Source: Catenovulum maritimum (lineage in GTDB: Bacteria > Pseudomonadota > Gammaproteobacteria > Enterobacterales > Alteromonadaceae). From it: DNA of 64,000 bases. Below the pieces are notes generated by a model, which saw only the letters and a program-made list of their open reading frames with translations, made no database searches and was not told the DNA's origin. The position numbers were made by a program, and so were the translations under genes. The stretch covers positions 1 to 64,000 of the forward strand of contig NZ_KQ130491.1 of assembly GCF_001050375.1 (NCBI RefSeq). The letters run 5' to 3'. Below are positions 1-9,489 of the stretch, one piece after another (the stretch's first letter is position 1; each line of letters opens with the position of its first letter).

Positions 1-134
1 TTTAGCTCTAAAACATCGATAAGCTATTTTATTTAAAAAGCCGAGTCAAACCTATTTTTCAGTTATAGAAACTCAGTATTTTCTTGTCGTTTGGGTATAT
101 AATTTGGCCACAAATTTTTACGCTAAGACAGATA

Positions 135-1331
135 ATGAAAAATACTTTAATTTTATTTTTTACCTTTTTGCGTTTGGGCTGTACCGCTTTTGGTGGACCT
201 GTTGCTCATATTGCGTATTTTAGAGCCGAGTTCGTTGAAAGGCTCAAATGGTTTTCAGATTCCCAATACTCTCAGCTAGTCGCGATTTGCCAGTTTTTAC
301 CTGGCCCTGCAAGTAGCCAAGTAGGCATTGCTATTGGCATGAGCAGAGGCGGGCAGCTTGGCGCTTTTGCTGCTTGGCTCGGTTTTACTATGCCGTCTGC
401 TATTATCTTAATTATCTTTGCTTCTAGTCTCAGCTTAATACCAAGTGTCGAACTCAATTCTATTATTCACGGTTTAAAGCTAATTACTGTCGCTGTGGTA
501 TTTCAAGCCGTTTACATGATGGCTAAACAATTTGATAAAGGCCTTATCACTCGAGTATTGGCGATAGTGTCTGCCATAATTATCGGCTTCAGCCAAATTC
601 TTTGGCTTCAGTTCGCCATTATCATAGTTGCAGGTTTAGTCACCTGTTGGTTTATGAAATCTAATGCGCTGCCTCAAGATCCTCTCAATATCACAGTGAG
701 CGATAAAGCCGCCTCAAACAGCTTTAATTTACTTGTATTAGGCTTAGTGGGTTTGCCTTTGTTGGTTTGGTTTTCGCCAGTTAATTGGCTTATGTTAGTT
801 GATAGCTTTTTCCGTGTCGGCGCGATCGTTTTTGGTGGCGGGCATGTTGTGTTACCTATGCTACAGCAAGAGTTAGTGACTCCTGGTTGGGTAAACGCCA
901 ACAACTTTGTTGCAGGTTATGGTGCGACTCAATCTGTACCAGGGCCAATTTTTACTTTTGCTGCTTTTTTGGGGGCGGTTAATCAACTTGGTGTACCGCC
1001 TATTGCCGGCGCTTTTATTTGTTTATTTGCAATTTTTATCCCGTCATTTTTAATGGTAAATACTAGCTTGTACTATTGGCAAAAGTGGCAGCATATGACA
1101 TGGATGGCTAACGCTTTAATCGGCATTAATGCAGCTGTTGTTGGTTTGTTGGCCGCTTGCTTAATTAATCCGGTGGTCACCCAGAGCATTTTTTCTTGGC
1201 TGGATGGGCTTGTTTGTTTAGCTCTAATTGCAATTTTATTTAGTAAAAAATGTCCAGTCTGGTTACTCGTCATTCTAGTGACTAGTAGCTATTGGTTGGT
1301 TGCTCTATTTGATATATCAGCCTTGATTTAG
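135..1331 (+). CDS. chrA: Chromate transporter, long-chain ChrA type
   Basis: Inner-membrane protein of the CHR family, which exports chromate. At 398 residues it has the two-CHR-domain length. Each half opens with a family motif: FGGPVAHI near residue 20 and FGGGHVVLPM near residue 235, the first followed by QFLPGPASSQ and the second by QSVPGPIF. Hydrophobic segments run throughout. I chose the ATG at 135 because the protein then begins directly at the first conserved helix; the reading frame stays open upstream to an ATG at 84, which would add 17 unconserved residues. It is a lone gene, convergent with mutM. The substrate is inferred from the family; many members lie outside chromate resistance islands and sulfate or another anion cannot be excluded. 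Confidence 0.88.
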   Translation: MKNTLILFFTFLRLGCTAFGGPVAHIAYFRAEFVERLKWFSDSQYSQLVAICQFLPGPASSQVGIAIGMSRGGQLGAFAAWLGFTMPSAIILIIFASSLSLIPSVELNSIIHGLKLITVAVVFQAVYMMAKQFDKGLITRVLAIVSAIIIGFSQILWLQFAIIIVAGLVTCWFMKSNALPQDPLNITVSDKAASNSFNLLVLGLVGLPLLVWFSPVNWLMLVDSFFRVGAIVFGGGHVVLPMLQQELVTPGWVNANNFVAGYGATQSVPGPIFTFAAFLGAVNQLGVPPIAGAFICLFAIFIPSFLMVNTSLYYWQKWQHMTWMANALIGINAAVVGLLAACLINPVVTQSIFSWLDGLVCLALIAILFSKKCPVWLLVILVTSSYWLVALFDISALI

Positions 1332-1358
1332 CGCTATAACAAGGCTGAAGCAGTTGTT

Positions 1359-2171
1359 TTATTTTTGACAGTTTTTGCAATATACGGTTGCGCGTTGGCC
1401 AATTACTATACCTTGTAATTCAGCTGAGCAGTTTTTACAAGCTTCACCTGCTCTACCATATACCTTTAGTTCTTGAACAAAATACCCAGGCTTACCATCT
1501 GCTTGGGTAAAATCTTTTAAGGTGGTACCGCCTTGTTTAATTGCTTGGGCTAAAACTATTTTTATGTTCTTTACTAATTCAAAGTAACGATTAAGACTAA
1601 TTTTACCTGCTGCCCGTTTGGGATGGATGCCAGTCATAAATAGAGACTCATTAGCATATATGTTACCAACCCCGACTACATTTTTATTATCCATAATAAA
1701 TTGCTTAATCGAACAGGTTTTATTACGAGACTTTTCAAATAGGTATTCACCTGTAAAGTCCTCAGTGAGGGGCTCTGGCCCTAAATGCGCTAAATGACCA
1801 TCAGCATCCGCTAGATTCTCAAACCATAAAACCGCACCAAAACGTCTTGGATCATTTAACCTTAAACATAAGTCGTTTTTTAGCACGAGTTCAAAGTGAT
1901 CGTGCTTTTGGACTTGAGTCGAGCTGGGCACGACGCAAAGCTTGCCCGACATGCCAAGGTGTAATAATGCAAAACCTTTTTCTGTTTCTAATAATAGATA
2001 TTTAGCACGGCGAGTGATATTTAAGATTTTCAAGCCTTCAAGCGTCTTGATTGAATCCGGTATTGGCCAACGCATTTTCGGGTTACGTACAATAACCTGT
2101 TGGATTTCATGGTCAATTAAATGGGGCGAAATACCGAGTCGGGTAACTTCTACTTCTGGTAATTCAGGCAT
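1359..2171 (-). CDS. mutM: Formamidopyrimidine-DNA glycosylase
   Basis: Base-excision repair enzyme that removes 8-oxoguanine and formamidopyrimidines and cuts the abasic site by beta,delta-elimination. The N-terminus begins MPELPEVE, so the catalytic proline and glutamate are positions 2 and 3 before Met removal. The C-terminus carries the zinc finger CKNC ... CKNC. The 270-residue length matches the family. Convergent with chrA; the divergent side faces a 500-bp regulatory region shared with glnK. No anomaly seen. Confidence 0.97.
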   Translation of the reverse strand: MPELPEVEVTRLGISPHLIDHEIQQVIVRNPKMRWPIPDSIKTLEGLKILNITRRAKYLLLETEKGFALLHLGMSGKLCVVPSSTQVQKHDHFELVLKNDLCLRLNDPRRFGAVLWFENLADADGHLAHLGPEPLTEDFTGEYLFEKSRNKTCSIKQFIMDNKNVVGVGNIYANESLFMTGIHPKRAAGKISLNRYFELVKNIKIVLAQAIKQGGTTLKDFTQADGKPGYFVQELKVYGRAGEACKNCSAELQGIVIGQRATVYCKNCQK

Positions 2172-2482
2172 CAGGGGTCGCTCTTAAATAAAAAAGATTA
2201 TACCTATTATCCGAGACGACTAAAAATCTAAAAATGCCTTATTAGCGGATGCACTAAATTATGACAGAGGTTAATTTGACGATTTAATTTCGCTAATAAG
2301 AGTACTTGAAGCTACCTATCAGACAGCTTAAATAATCTTTATAAGCAAGCTAAATAACAAGAAAAATGTATATATTTTATATTGTTAGTGAAACTCATTA
2401 TAAGCGAGAACTATGTTCATAATAAACTCGATAAGTATGCTTTGCTCTGCACTAAAACAAACCAAATTTGCTAGATAACTAA

Positions 2483-2520
2483 AATCGCATCACAAAATGT
2501 TGCACATTTATGATGCGATT
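2483..2520. repeat. Perfect inverted repeat upstream of glnK
   Basis: The arms AATCGCATCA and TGATGCGATT are exact reverse complements separated by 18 bp. There is no T-run, so it is not an ordinary terminator. Its position about 90 bp upstream of the putative sigma-54 promoter would suit an activator site or a structured element, but it does not match the NtrC consensus. Confidence 0.5.
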
Positions 2521-2610
2521 GTTGGATTTGTAAGCACCAAATTTGTACGTCAAATCCTGAAATAAAATAAAAGGTTATCTAAATTGTTGTTTTTTATTGC
2601 TTTTTTAACT

Positions 2611-2627
2611 TTGGCATAATGCTTGTA
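2611..2627 (+). promoter_or_regulatory. Sigma-54-like promoter of glnK-amtB
   Basis: TTGGCATAATGCTTGTA fits the -24/-12 pattern TTGGCAC-N5-TTGCA at the GG and most other positions, with GT in place of the usual GC at -12. It lies 47 bp before the glnK start. glnK-amtB operons in proteobacteria are classically NtrC/RpoN dependent, and rpoN lies in this window. A half-site GCACCA at 2534-2539 could be a weak NtrC site. Confidence 0.55.
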
Positions 2628-2652
2628 ATATGACCTGTAGCCATTTCTTTAA

Positions 2653-3012
<360 letters not shown>

Positions 3013-3041
3013 TTTTTTTGAAAATATTTTAGGAGACGACA

Positions 3042-4310
3042 ATGGAAAATAATGTATTTCACTTGCAGTATGCAATGGATACTTTCTATTTCCTAGTTTG
3101 TGGCGCCCTTGTTATGTGGATGGCTGCAGGCTTTGCAATGTTAGAAGCGGGTCTAGTACGTGCTAAAAATACAACCGAAATTTTAACTAAAAACGTAGCT
3201 TTGTTTGCAATTTCTTGCATCATGTACTTAGTTTCTGGTTATGCAATCATGTACGGCGGCGAGTACTTCTTAGTTGGTATTCAAGACGTAGATGTAGACG
3301 CTACTTTAGCTAGCTTTAAAGAACAAGGTGATTTCACTGGTGGTTCAATTTACTCAGGTGCTTCAGACTTCTTCTTCCAAGTAGTTTTCGTTGCAACTGC
3401 AATGTCTATTGTTTCAGGTGCTGTTGCTGAGCGTATGAAATTATGGTCATTCTTAATCTTTACTGTTGTTATGACAGGTTTCATCTATCCAATGGAAGGT
3501 GCTTGGACTTGGGGTGGTAGTGCTGTATTCGGTATGTACACTTTAGGCGACTTAGGTTTCTCTGACTTCGCTGGTTCTGGTATCGTTCACATGGCTGGTG
3601 CAGCTGCAGCTTTAGCTGGTGTACTATTACTAGGTGCTCGTAAAGGTAAATACACAGCTGACGGTCGTGCAAACGCAATCCCAGGTTGTAACATGCCACT
3701 TGCTACTTTAGGTACATTCATCTTATGGATGGGTTGGTTCGGCTTCAACGGCGGTTCTGTACTTAAATTAGGTGATATCGCAAATGCAAACGCAGTTGCT
3801 ATGGTATTCTTAAACACTAACGCAGCAGCAGCTGGTGGTGTTGTAGCTGCCTTAATCACAGCTCGTATCTTATTCAAGAAAGCTGATTTAACAATGGCAT
3901 TAAACGGTGCATTAGCAGGTTTAGTTGCTATCACTGCTGAGCCTTCTACTCCTACTGCACTTCAAGCAACTATCTTTGGTGCTGTTGGTGGTATCTTAGT
4001 AGTATTCTCTATCTTAGCTTTAGATAAATTAAAAATTGATGATCCAGTGGGTGCTATCTCTGTTCACGGTGTTGTTGGTTTATTAGGTTTATTATTAGTA
4101 CCATTAACAAATGACGGTTCTTCTTTCAGCGGTCAGTTAATCGGTGCATTAACTATCTTCGTATGGGTATTCGTAACTAGCTTCATCGTTTGGTTAATCA
4201 TCAAAACGGTTGTTGGTATCAGAGTATCTGATGAAGAAGAATATGAAGGTGTTGACATCTCTGAGTGTGGTATCGAAGCTTACCCAGAGTTCACTAAATC
4301 TTCTAAATAA
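3042..4310 (+). CDS. amtB: Ammonium transporter
   Basis: Trimeric inner-membrane ammonium channel. The 422-residue protein has the Amt pattern of hydrophobic helices and the twin pore histidines at H183 (IVHMAG) and H342 (SVHGVVG), together with the MEGAWTWGG segment. Unlike E. coli AmtB there is no obvious cleaved signal peptide; it starts MENNVFHLQYAMDTFY. The C-terminal tail (about 40 residues) keeps a VGIRVSDEEE stretch of the kind that couples to GlnK. Cotranscribed with glnK and ended by a strong terminator. Confidence 0.97.
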   Translation: MENNVFHLQYAMDTFYFLVCGALVMWMAAGFAMLEAGLVRAKNTTEILTKNVALFAISCIMYLVSGYAIMYGGEYFLVGIQDVDVDATLASFKEQGDFTGGSIYSGASDFFFQVVFVATAMSIVSGAVAERMKLWSFLIFTVVMTGFIYPMEGAWTWGGSAVFGMYTLGDLGFSDFAGSGIVHMAGAAAALAGVLLLGARKGKYTADGRANAIPGCNMPLATLGTFILWMGWFGFNGGSVLKLGDIANANAVAMVFLNTNAAAAGGVVAALITARILFKKADLTMALNGALAGLVAITAEPSTPTALQATIFGAVGGILVVFSILALDKLKIDDPVGAISVHGVVGLLGLLLVPLTNDGSSFSGQLIGALTIFVWVFVTSFIVWLIIKTVVGIRVSDEEEYEGVDISECGIEAYPEFTKSSK

Positions 4311-4332
4311 TTAGTTTATAATTATTTGATTA

Positions 4333-4357
4333 AAAGCCGCGTTTATCGCGGCTTTTT
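4333..4357 (+). terminator. Rho-independent terminator after amtB
   Basis: AAAGCCGCG-ttta-tCGCGGCTTTTTT: a GC-rich stem followed by a T-run, 22 bp past the amtB stop. Confidence 0.93.
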
Positions 4358-4456
4358 TGTATCTGTATGTTCCGTCCTTAATTGAATACTTGCTTTGCTA
4401 CCGAGGGATTACCGCTGGTTTTTAAAGTCGGGTTGATTTTTAAGCAGGGTGAGCTT

Positions 4457-5032
4457 TCAAACTTGGGTTGGTTTTTTAGCGAGCTTTCTTTGTAGTGTTC
4501 GTCTGTGCATGTTTAGCTGACGTGCTGTTTCAGATATATTCCCTTTGTTATCATCTAATACTTTTTGTATGTATTCCCATTCCAGCCTGTCTGGAGATAA
4601 CCTTTGTGATTCATCTGTAACTTGATTACTTGTTCTATCTGTTCGGCTATCGTCGATTAAATTTAATAGACTAGATAAGTTAATTGGTTTGGGTAAATAG
4701 TCATCAGCACCTGACTTTATCGCGGTTACTGTTGTTGCTATGCTGGCATAGCCTGTCACTACGATTATTTTAGCCTTTGGTTGCTGTTGTCTTAGCTCCG
4801 CAATATAGGGCAGGCTATTGGTATCGCCCAAGTTCATATCTAGCAGGATAATTTCTGGCGCAAACTCAGCGCATCTTGTTAATAAATGCGCGACATCATC
4901 TAAATGTTCACAGTGAAAACCTTTGCTGTTTAATTGCCGGCATAGGGTTCGGGCAAATACTGGGTCATCTTCAAGTAAGAGTAATTTTCGATTGTAGTTT
5001 GAGCTGGAAAGCGACTGGCTTGAAGTATTCAT
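4457..5032 (-). CDS. RegA/PrrA/RoxR-type redox response regulator
   Basis: Two-domain response regulator of the RegA/PrrA/ActR family. An N-terminal receiver has the LLLLEDDPVFARTL opening, the phosphoacceptor in IILLDMNLGD and the conserved lysine in DDYLPKPI; a Fis-type helix-turn-helix (ISETARQLNMHRRTLQRKL) ends the protein. Family members control respiratory and redox genes. The ATG at 5032 is chosen because it begins one base after the stop of the upstream kinase gene (TAG-C-ATG) and directly precedes the receiver; an in-frame ATG at 5068 would overlap the kinase. Expected cognate of the kinase. Confidence 0.9.
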   Translation of the reverse strand: MNTSSQSLSSSNYNRKLLLLEDDPVFARTLCRQLNSKGFHCEHLDDVAHLLTRCAEFAPEIILLDMNLGDTNSLPYIAELRQQQPKAKIIVVTGYASIATTVTAIKSGADDYLPKPINLSSLLNLIDDSRTDRTSNQVTDESQRLSPDRLEWEYIQKVLDDNKGNISETARQLNMHRRTLQRKLAKKPTQV

Positions 5033-5033
5033 G

Positions 5034-6311
5034 CTATTCAATATCCAAGATTCGGTATGGTAATTCAATTAAGCTATTCGTACCTAGTCCGGTATTAAAA
5101 TCTCGATTGGTTAAAGTTAATCGGCCGCCTAAATTTTCAATACTGGTATTGGCTAATACCAAACCAATCCCCATACCTTGGTTACTCTTAGGTATCACTT
5201 TTTGTCCTAGCTGTTGTAATAAATCTGGCGCAACGCCTTTACCATTATCTAGGATCTGAATTTGGATGTATTGCTCGGTTAACTCTAACTTAATCTCAAT
5301 TTGATCACTGTTATTTTGTAAGCTAGCACTCGCCGCATTTTGTAATATATTGCTTAGAGCCATTTGTAAATTAAAGTCTGTAAGGACTAACAAACTTTTG
5401 TCTTTAGGCAACTTACTAATATCCAACTGATACTGAACGTTATTAAAGCTGACCCACCAAAACTCTGTTGTTTGTTTAATAAAGTCGATGACAGACTGCC
5501 AAGTTTGATTTTCGGGCTGAGCATTTCTAGCAGTTGTCGTTATTTTATGAACCGCTTTACTACAAATTTCTATTTGCTCTGCTAACTCTCTGATTGCCTC
5601 TTGATTTGGACTTTGTTGAATCTCTTCAATCAATAAGTTTGCAGTTGATAAAGGAGTGCCTAATGAATGTGCGGCATTGGCTGCTGTGGTTGCGACCGCT
5701 AAGATTTGTTCATCTTTAAATTGTCGTTCTTTTAATTTAGTAATTGTCTTTGCTTGGTTTTTTATCGCAACTTTCTGCTGGGTGATAAACCAAGTCATTA
5801 ATAGGCTACTCATGATAAAAGTTAGCCACATACCGACTAAGTGTTCGATAAAGCTATTGCCTAAGTGATGGAAGTGCTCAGCTACGCCTTGCCACATCAA
5901 AAAGCTGTAAATTGCGATTGAGCTTAGGGTAATAAACCAAGCCGTTCTTCTTGCTAGTTGCAGTGCCGCACTAATCACTGGAATAAATAAGACAAATGTT
6001 GCGCCACTACTGGCACCACCATGCAATGAAAGTAAATAAGCATAAAAGCCCAAGTCGATAAAAAATGGAATGGCATTTTTGAGTTGATTATAAATAGAAT
6101 GCTTGTTAATTAATGGCGGCGCTTGCTTCGCTTTTTGTAGAGAAAATAAGATAAGGTGAATCGAATACGCACTAATAACCAACCATAAGTTAGTTTGAGC
6201 TATATCACCCCAAATACTAATGGCGATAACTGCTGCAATGAGCAAAAGCCAAGGTTGAGCTAAAGATAAGGTTTTAATCGTGTTTAAGCGATTGGATTGA
6301 ATTAGTTTCAC
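5034..6311 (-). CDS. RegB/PrrB/RoxS-type membrane sensor kinase
   Basis: Histidine kinase with about six N-terminal transmembrane segments (residues 15-178) and a cytoplasmic transmitter. The H-box AAHSLGTPLST with H215 is of the RegB type (HxLGTPL). C250 in QIEICSKAV aligns by eye with the redox-active cysteine of RegB. The ATPase domain has NILQNAA (N-box), DNGKGV and GMGIGLVL. The RegB quinone motif GGxxNPF is replaced at 98-104 by GGASSGA. Translationally coupled to the regulator gene. The signal is inferred to be redox or respiratory. Confidence 0.88.
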   Translation of the reverse strand: MKLIQSNRLNTIKTLSLAQPWLLLIAAVIAISIWGDIAQTNLWLVISAYSIHLILFSLQKAKQAPPLINKHSIYNQLKNAIPFFIDLGFYAYLLSLHGGASSGATFVLFIPVISAALQLARRTAWFITLSSIAIYSFLMWQGVAEHFHHLGNSFIEHLVGMWLTFIMSSLLMTWFITQQKVAIKNQAKTITKLKERQFKDEQILAVATTAANAAHSLGTPLSTANLLIEEIQQSPNQEAIRELAEQIEICSKAVHKITTTARNAQPENQTWQSVIDFIKQTTEFWWVSFNNVQYQLDISKLPKDKSLLVLTDFNLQMALSNILQNAASASLQNNSDQIEIKLELTEQYIQIQILDNGKGVAPDLLQQLGQKVIPKSNQGMGIGLVLANTSIENLGGRLTLTNRDFNTGLGTNSLIELPYRILDIE

Positions 6312-6340
6312 ATATACAGTTTATGGTACTCAGATATTTA

Positions 6341-6366
6341 AAGAGGCTAAATTGCTTCAGCCTCTT
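6341..6366. terminator. Hairpin between the Met-rich protein and the kinase
   Basis: AAGAGGCT and AGCCTCTT form an 8-bp perfect stem with a 10-nt loop. Read on the minus strand the tail is short (TTTAAATA), so it may attenuate rather than fully stop transcription from the Met-rich gene into the kinase genes. Confidence 0.5.
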
Positions 6367-6400
6367 TTGCAAGTTATTGCAAGCTTGTTTGCGCTAACAA

Positions 6401-7537
6401 CTAAAATGCTTTTTGCCAGCCAAGCATTAAACTTGAATCTGTCTTCATTTGAATACCATCAAAGTCTTGGGATATAGGTTTAGATAATTCAAAGGCGACT
6501 CTATGGCCGTTCAGCAATTTACCATTGAATACATAATTTACCCCTATGGCGGCATCTAATTGCTTAACGCCGCGCATATTTGCATCTGCACTAGGCATCA
6601 TCATAGGGTTTAACTTTTTATCTTGTCCTTTAAAGTTATCTTTATCTGTATAGCTTAAGCGAGCAGAAATACTGATATCCGAATTAATACCGATTGCCGC
6701 CCAATTGTGCCATACGATTTTATCGCCGGGTTGATATCCAGCATCATTTTTTTCTAATGCGGTTTCGTAATTAAACTGACTACCGAATTGAATTTGGTCT
6801 GCTTGATAAGTCAGGGTATAAGCTGCAAACGCATTATAGGTATCTGTGCCTAACTGCATCGGATAACCTAAGGTTATTTTATTACCCTCGTTATCGGTTC
6901 TTGTTTGCGCTACATCACCTGTCGGTAAATTTAAACCGATTGTAAAATGAGAGCGATATGCATCACCATTAAAGGCATTAATTAAAGCTGCAATACGGCT
7001 GTCGCCTAAACCTGAACTGCTGGTTTGCATCTGCATATGCTGCATCGCCATACTATTATCCATGCTCATGCCATTACCCATGTTTGACATGTCGTCGCTC
7101 ATTGGAGCATCCATTGACATATCATTGTTCATAGCGCCATTCATGCTATTCATCATACGCATTGCCATTTGCATATCATTTGATAAGTAATTGGTCATAA
7201 ACATTAGCGTGATATTGTCACTAGGCGCGTACATCATGCCTAGCATATGCATTTTCATTTGCATATCCTTAGGTGCCATCATGTAATTTTTTCCCTCAGC
7301 GCTCAGAGTATGATCTAGGCCGATATCCTCTTTACCCATTTGTAAGCCAGACATTTGCATATCCATATAGCGGTACGAAACCATCCATTCGCCTTGTTTA
7401 TGTAAATGATCTGCCATAATAGAAATTGGTGCATGGCCTAGTGCATTATGTTTTTTATCTTGATGATGATTGCCAGCAGCTAACACAGAGCAACTTGCTG
7501 TTAGTAATGAAACGACTAAGAATGATTGTTTAAACAT
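6401..7537 (-). CDS. Methionine-rich outer-membrane barrel protein, putative metal-related
   Basis: A 378-residue exported protein: signal peptide MFKQSFLVVSLLTASCSVLA, then alternating polar/hydrophobic strands ending in phenylalanine, as in outer-membrane barrels of the Phenol_MetA_deg-like transporter group. The striking feature is a central stretch (about residues 120-170) with roughly 18 methionines in 50 residues, plus other MxM motifs (DMQMSGLQM, DMQMKMHM) and an N-terminal HH cluster. Methionine clusters of this kind bind Cu(I) in CopA/PcoE-like proteins, so copper handling is a reasonable inference. It lies directly upstream of the redox sensor pair, 89 bp away and in the same orientation. 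Confidence 0.72.
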   Translation of the reverse strand: MFKQSFLVVSLLTASCSVLAAGNHHQDKKHNALGHAPISIMADHLHKQGEWMVSYRYMDMQMSGLQMGKEDIGLDHTLSAEGKNYMMAPKDMQMKMHMLGMMYAPSDNITLMFMTNYLSNDMQMAMRMMNSMNGAMNNDMSMDAPMSDDMSNMGNGMSMDNSMAMQHMQMQTSSSGLGDSRIAALINAFNGDAYRSHFTIGLNLPTGDVAQTRTDNEGNKITLGYPMQLGTDTYNAFAAYTLTYQADQIQFGSQFNYETALEKNDAGYQPGDKIVWHNWAAIGINSDISISARLSYTDKDNFKGQDKKLNPMMMPSADANMRGVKQLDAAIGVNYVFNGKLLNGHRVAFELSKPISQDFDGIQMKTDSSLMLGWQKAF

Positions 7538-7726
7538 GGATTTAGATAATTATTTGAATATGATTTCATTATAAAAAATAAATTCCACTTTGGGGTGTGA
7601 CAAATTGTCGCACTTGGGCCAATTTGTATTCCAATTTTTGCTAGATTTTTAGCTTAATTAACTTGTGAATTTATCCATATACTGTAAGCTCCGCGCCTTG
7701 ATCTATCTTGTTTTGAGAATATTTAA

Positions 7727-9193
7727 ATGTCAGAAATCACTCCAGAAAATATAGCCAATTTTGACCAACTTGGTTTAGCTAAAACCATAGTTGATGCCGT
7801 GAAATTAGCTGGTTATACCAAACCATCTCCAATTCAGGCAAAAGCAATTCCGGCTATTTTAACGGGTAGAGATTTAATGGCAGCAGCGCAAACTGGAACA
7901 GGTAAAACGGCTGGTTTTACCTTACCTATGTTAGAGCTACTTTCTAAAGGTAAACCGGCAAGAGCGAATCAGGTTCGCGCGCTTATTCTTACCCCAACCC
8001 GTGAACTTGCGGCTCAAGTGGGTGAAAGTGTTGAAAAGTACGGTAGTCAATTATCGTTAAAATCGGCAATTGTTTTTGGTGGCGTTAAAATTAACCCACA
8101 AATGCTAAAGCTAACCCGTGGTGTTGATATCCTAGTGGCAACGCCAGGACGCTTAATGGATTTACATCAGCAAAATGCCGTTAAGTTTGATGATTTAGAA
8201 ATTTTCGTATTGGACGAAGCTGATCGCATGTTAGACATGGGCTTTATTCGAGATATTAGAAAAATTATTAACTTACTACCAAAGCAGCGTCAAAACTTAC
8301 TGTTTTCTGCAACGTTCTCAAATGAAATTAGAGAACTTGCGAAGGGCTTAATCAATGACCCTATCGAAGTTTCAGTAAGCCCAGCCAACACGACAACTAA
8401 ACTTATCGAGCAATGGTTGCACGAAGTCGATAAAAGCGCTAAATCTAAAATGCTAATTAAGCTGATACAGCAAAATGACTGGCAACAAGCTTTAGTTTTT
8501 ACCCGAACTAAACATGGCGCAAATAGGTTAGCCCGTAAGTTAGATCAAGAATTTATCAGTGCGGCGGCCATTCATGGTGATAAAAGCCAAGGCGCACGAA
8601 CAAAAGCGCTCGCTAATTTTAAATCTGGTGAAATTAAAATACTGGTCGCAACTGACATTGCCGCGCGTGGAATCGATATAAGCGAATTACCACAAGTTGT
8701 AAACTTTGACTTACCGCATGTCGCGGAAGACTATGTGCATAGAATTGGTCGAACGGGTCGAGCTGGCTCTACAGGTAAAGCAATCTCTTTAGTCAGTGAA
8801 GATGAATTCAAGCAGCTACAAGCGGTTGAATCATTTATTGGTCAAATTATTGAGCGTAGAGAAGTGTCGGGTTACAAAGCAAGTAACCCTGTACCTGAAT
8901 CTAGATTAAAATCTTACAAAGCACCTAAACCTAAAAAGCCAAAGAAACCTAAGACGAATACAAGTGGCGAGCAAGCAGAAGCAAGCCAAGCCAACAATAA
9001 GCCAAAAGCTGACAGTCGAGGTCAGGCTAGACGAAAACCAAACTCTGGTTCAGCGAATAAAACAAGAAAGCCAAGAAATCCAGACGCCAGTGGCAATAAA
9101 CCAAGTAATCAAAACTCGGATAGACCTCAAAAAAAACGAGAATCTAATAAGCCCAACAAGGGTAACAGCTTTAAATTTAAAGCAACTCGTTAA
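7727..9193 (+). CDS. rhlE: RhlE-type DEAD-box RNA helicase
   Basis: ATP-dependent RNA helicase for RNA remodelling, typical of ribosome assembly or cold adaptation. The motifs occur in order: Q-motif ([13 protein letters not shown]), Walker [41 protein letters not shown] and HRIGRTGR. From about residue 385 the tail is highly basic and low complexity ([12 protein letters not shown], then RRKPN and KPSNQN stretches), the usual RNA-binding extension. The 488-residue length fits RhlE. Single gene. The exact subfamily is assigned by eye; RhlE versus a near relative is not certain. Confidence 0.9.
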   Translation: MSEITPENIANFDQLGLAKTIVDAVKLAGYTKPSPIQAKAIPAILTGRDLMAAAQTGTGKTAGFTLPMLELLSKGKPARANQVRALILTPTRELAAQVGESVEKYGSQLSLKSAIVFGGVKINPQMLKLTRGVDILVATPGRLMDLHQQNAVKFDDLEIFVLDEADRMLDMGFIRDIRKIINLLPKQRQNLLFSATFSNEIRELAKGLINDPIEVSVSPANTTTKLIEQWLHEVDKSAKSKMLIKLIQQNDWQQALVFTRTKHGANRLARKLDQEFISAAAIHGDKSQGARTKALANFKSGEIKILVATDIAARGIDISELPQVVNFDLPHVAEDYVHRIGRTGRAGSTGKAISLVSEDEFKQLQAVESFIGQIIERREVSGYKASNPVPESRLKSYKAPKPKKPKKPKTNTSGEQAEASQANNKPKADSRGQARRKPNSGSANKTRKPRNPDASGNKPSNQNSDRPQKKRESNKPNKGNSFKFKATR

Positions 9194-9234
9194 TTTTATC
9201 CTCGCGATTAGCTGATTTAGCTCTATATGGCCAT

Positions 9235-9263
9235 CAGCTTTCAAATTGATGATTTGAAAGCTG
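9235..9263. repeat. Perfect hairpin downstream of rhlE
   Basis: CAGCTTTCAAAT and ATTTGAAAGCTG are exact 12-bp complementary arms around TGATG, 42 bp after the rhlE stop. No T-run follows on either strand, so it is probably an RNA 3-prime end structure rather than a classical terminator. Confidence 0.55.
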
Positions 9264-9423
9264 GCGGTAAAGCGATTTCTAATTTCTAGTACATTTGAAC
9301 TTACCTTCTAACTCCTCCTGCTTTAGCTCAAATTTTAACTCTATTTTTAACTTCAACTCCAAGTTCATCTCGAATTCGCTCTGTTTGATGAAGTATAAAA
9401 AACACCAGAAATAACTTGAACCT

Positions 9424-9446
9424 GAAATGTAATAATGTAACATGTC
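9424..9446 (+). promoter_or_regulatory. Zur box upstream of the zinc receptor
   Basis: The 23-bp site (GAAATGTAATA-A-TGTAACATGTC) matches 19 of 22 defined positions of the gammaproteobacterial Zur consensus GAAATGTTATA-N-TATAACATTTC. It ends 43 bp before the chosen start. A second, perfect 12-bp palindrome, ACGTTATAACGT, follows at 9456-9467 and may be another operator. Together they predict repression by zinc-loaded Zur. Confidence 0.8.
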
Positions 9447-9489
9447 GGAATTGTTACGTTATAACGTTTATTTTTTTGGTGTTTGTTAC

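Noticed and set aside
9205-9225. GATTTAGCTCTA near rhlE as a second copy of the MITE end
   Set aside because: Only about 12 bases match and there is no partner end or TA duplication.
9442-9489. Longer start of the zinc receptor
   Set aside because: The ATG lies within the Zur box and adds a non-signal-like stretch before a clean signal peptide at 9490.
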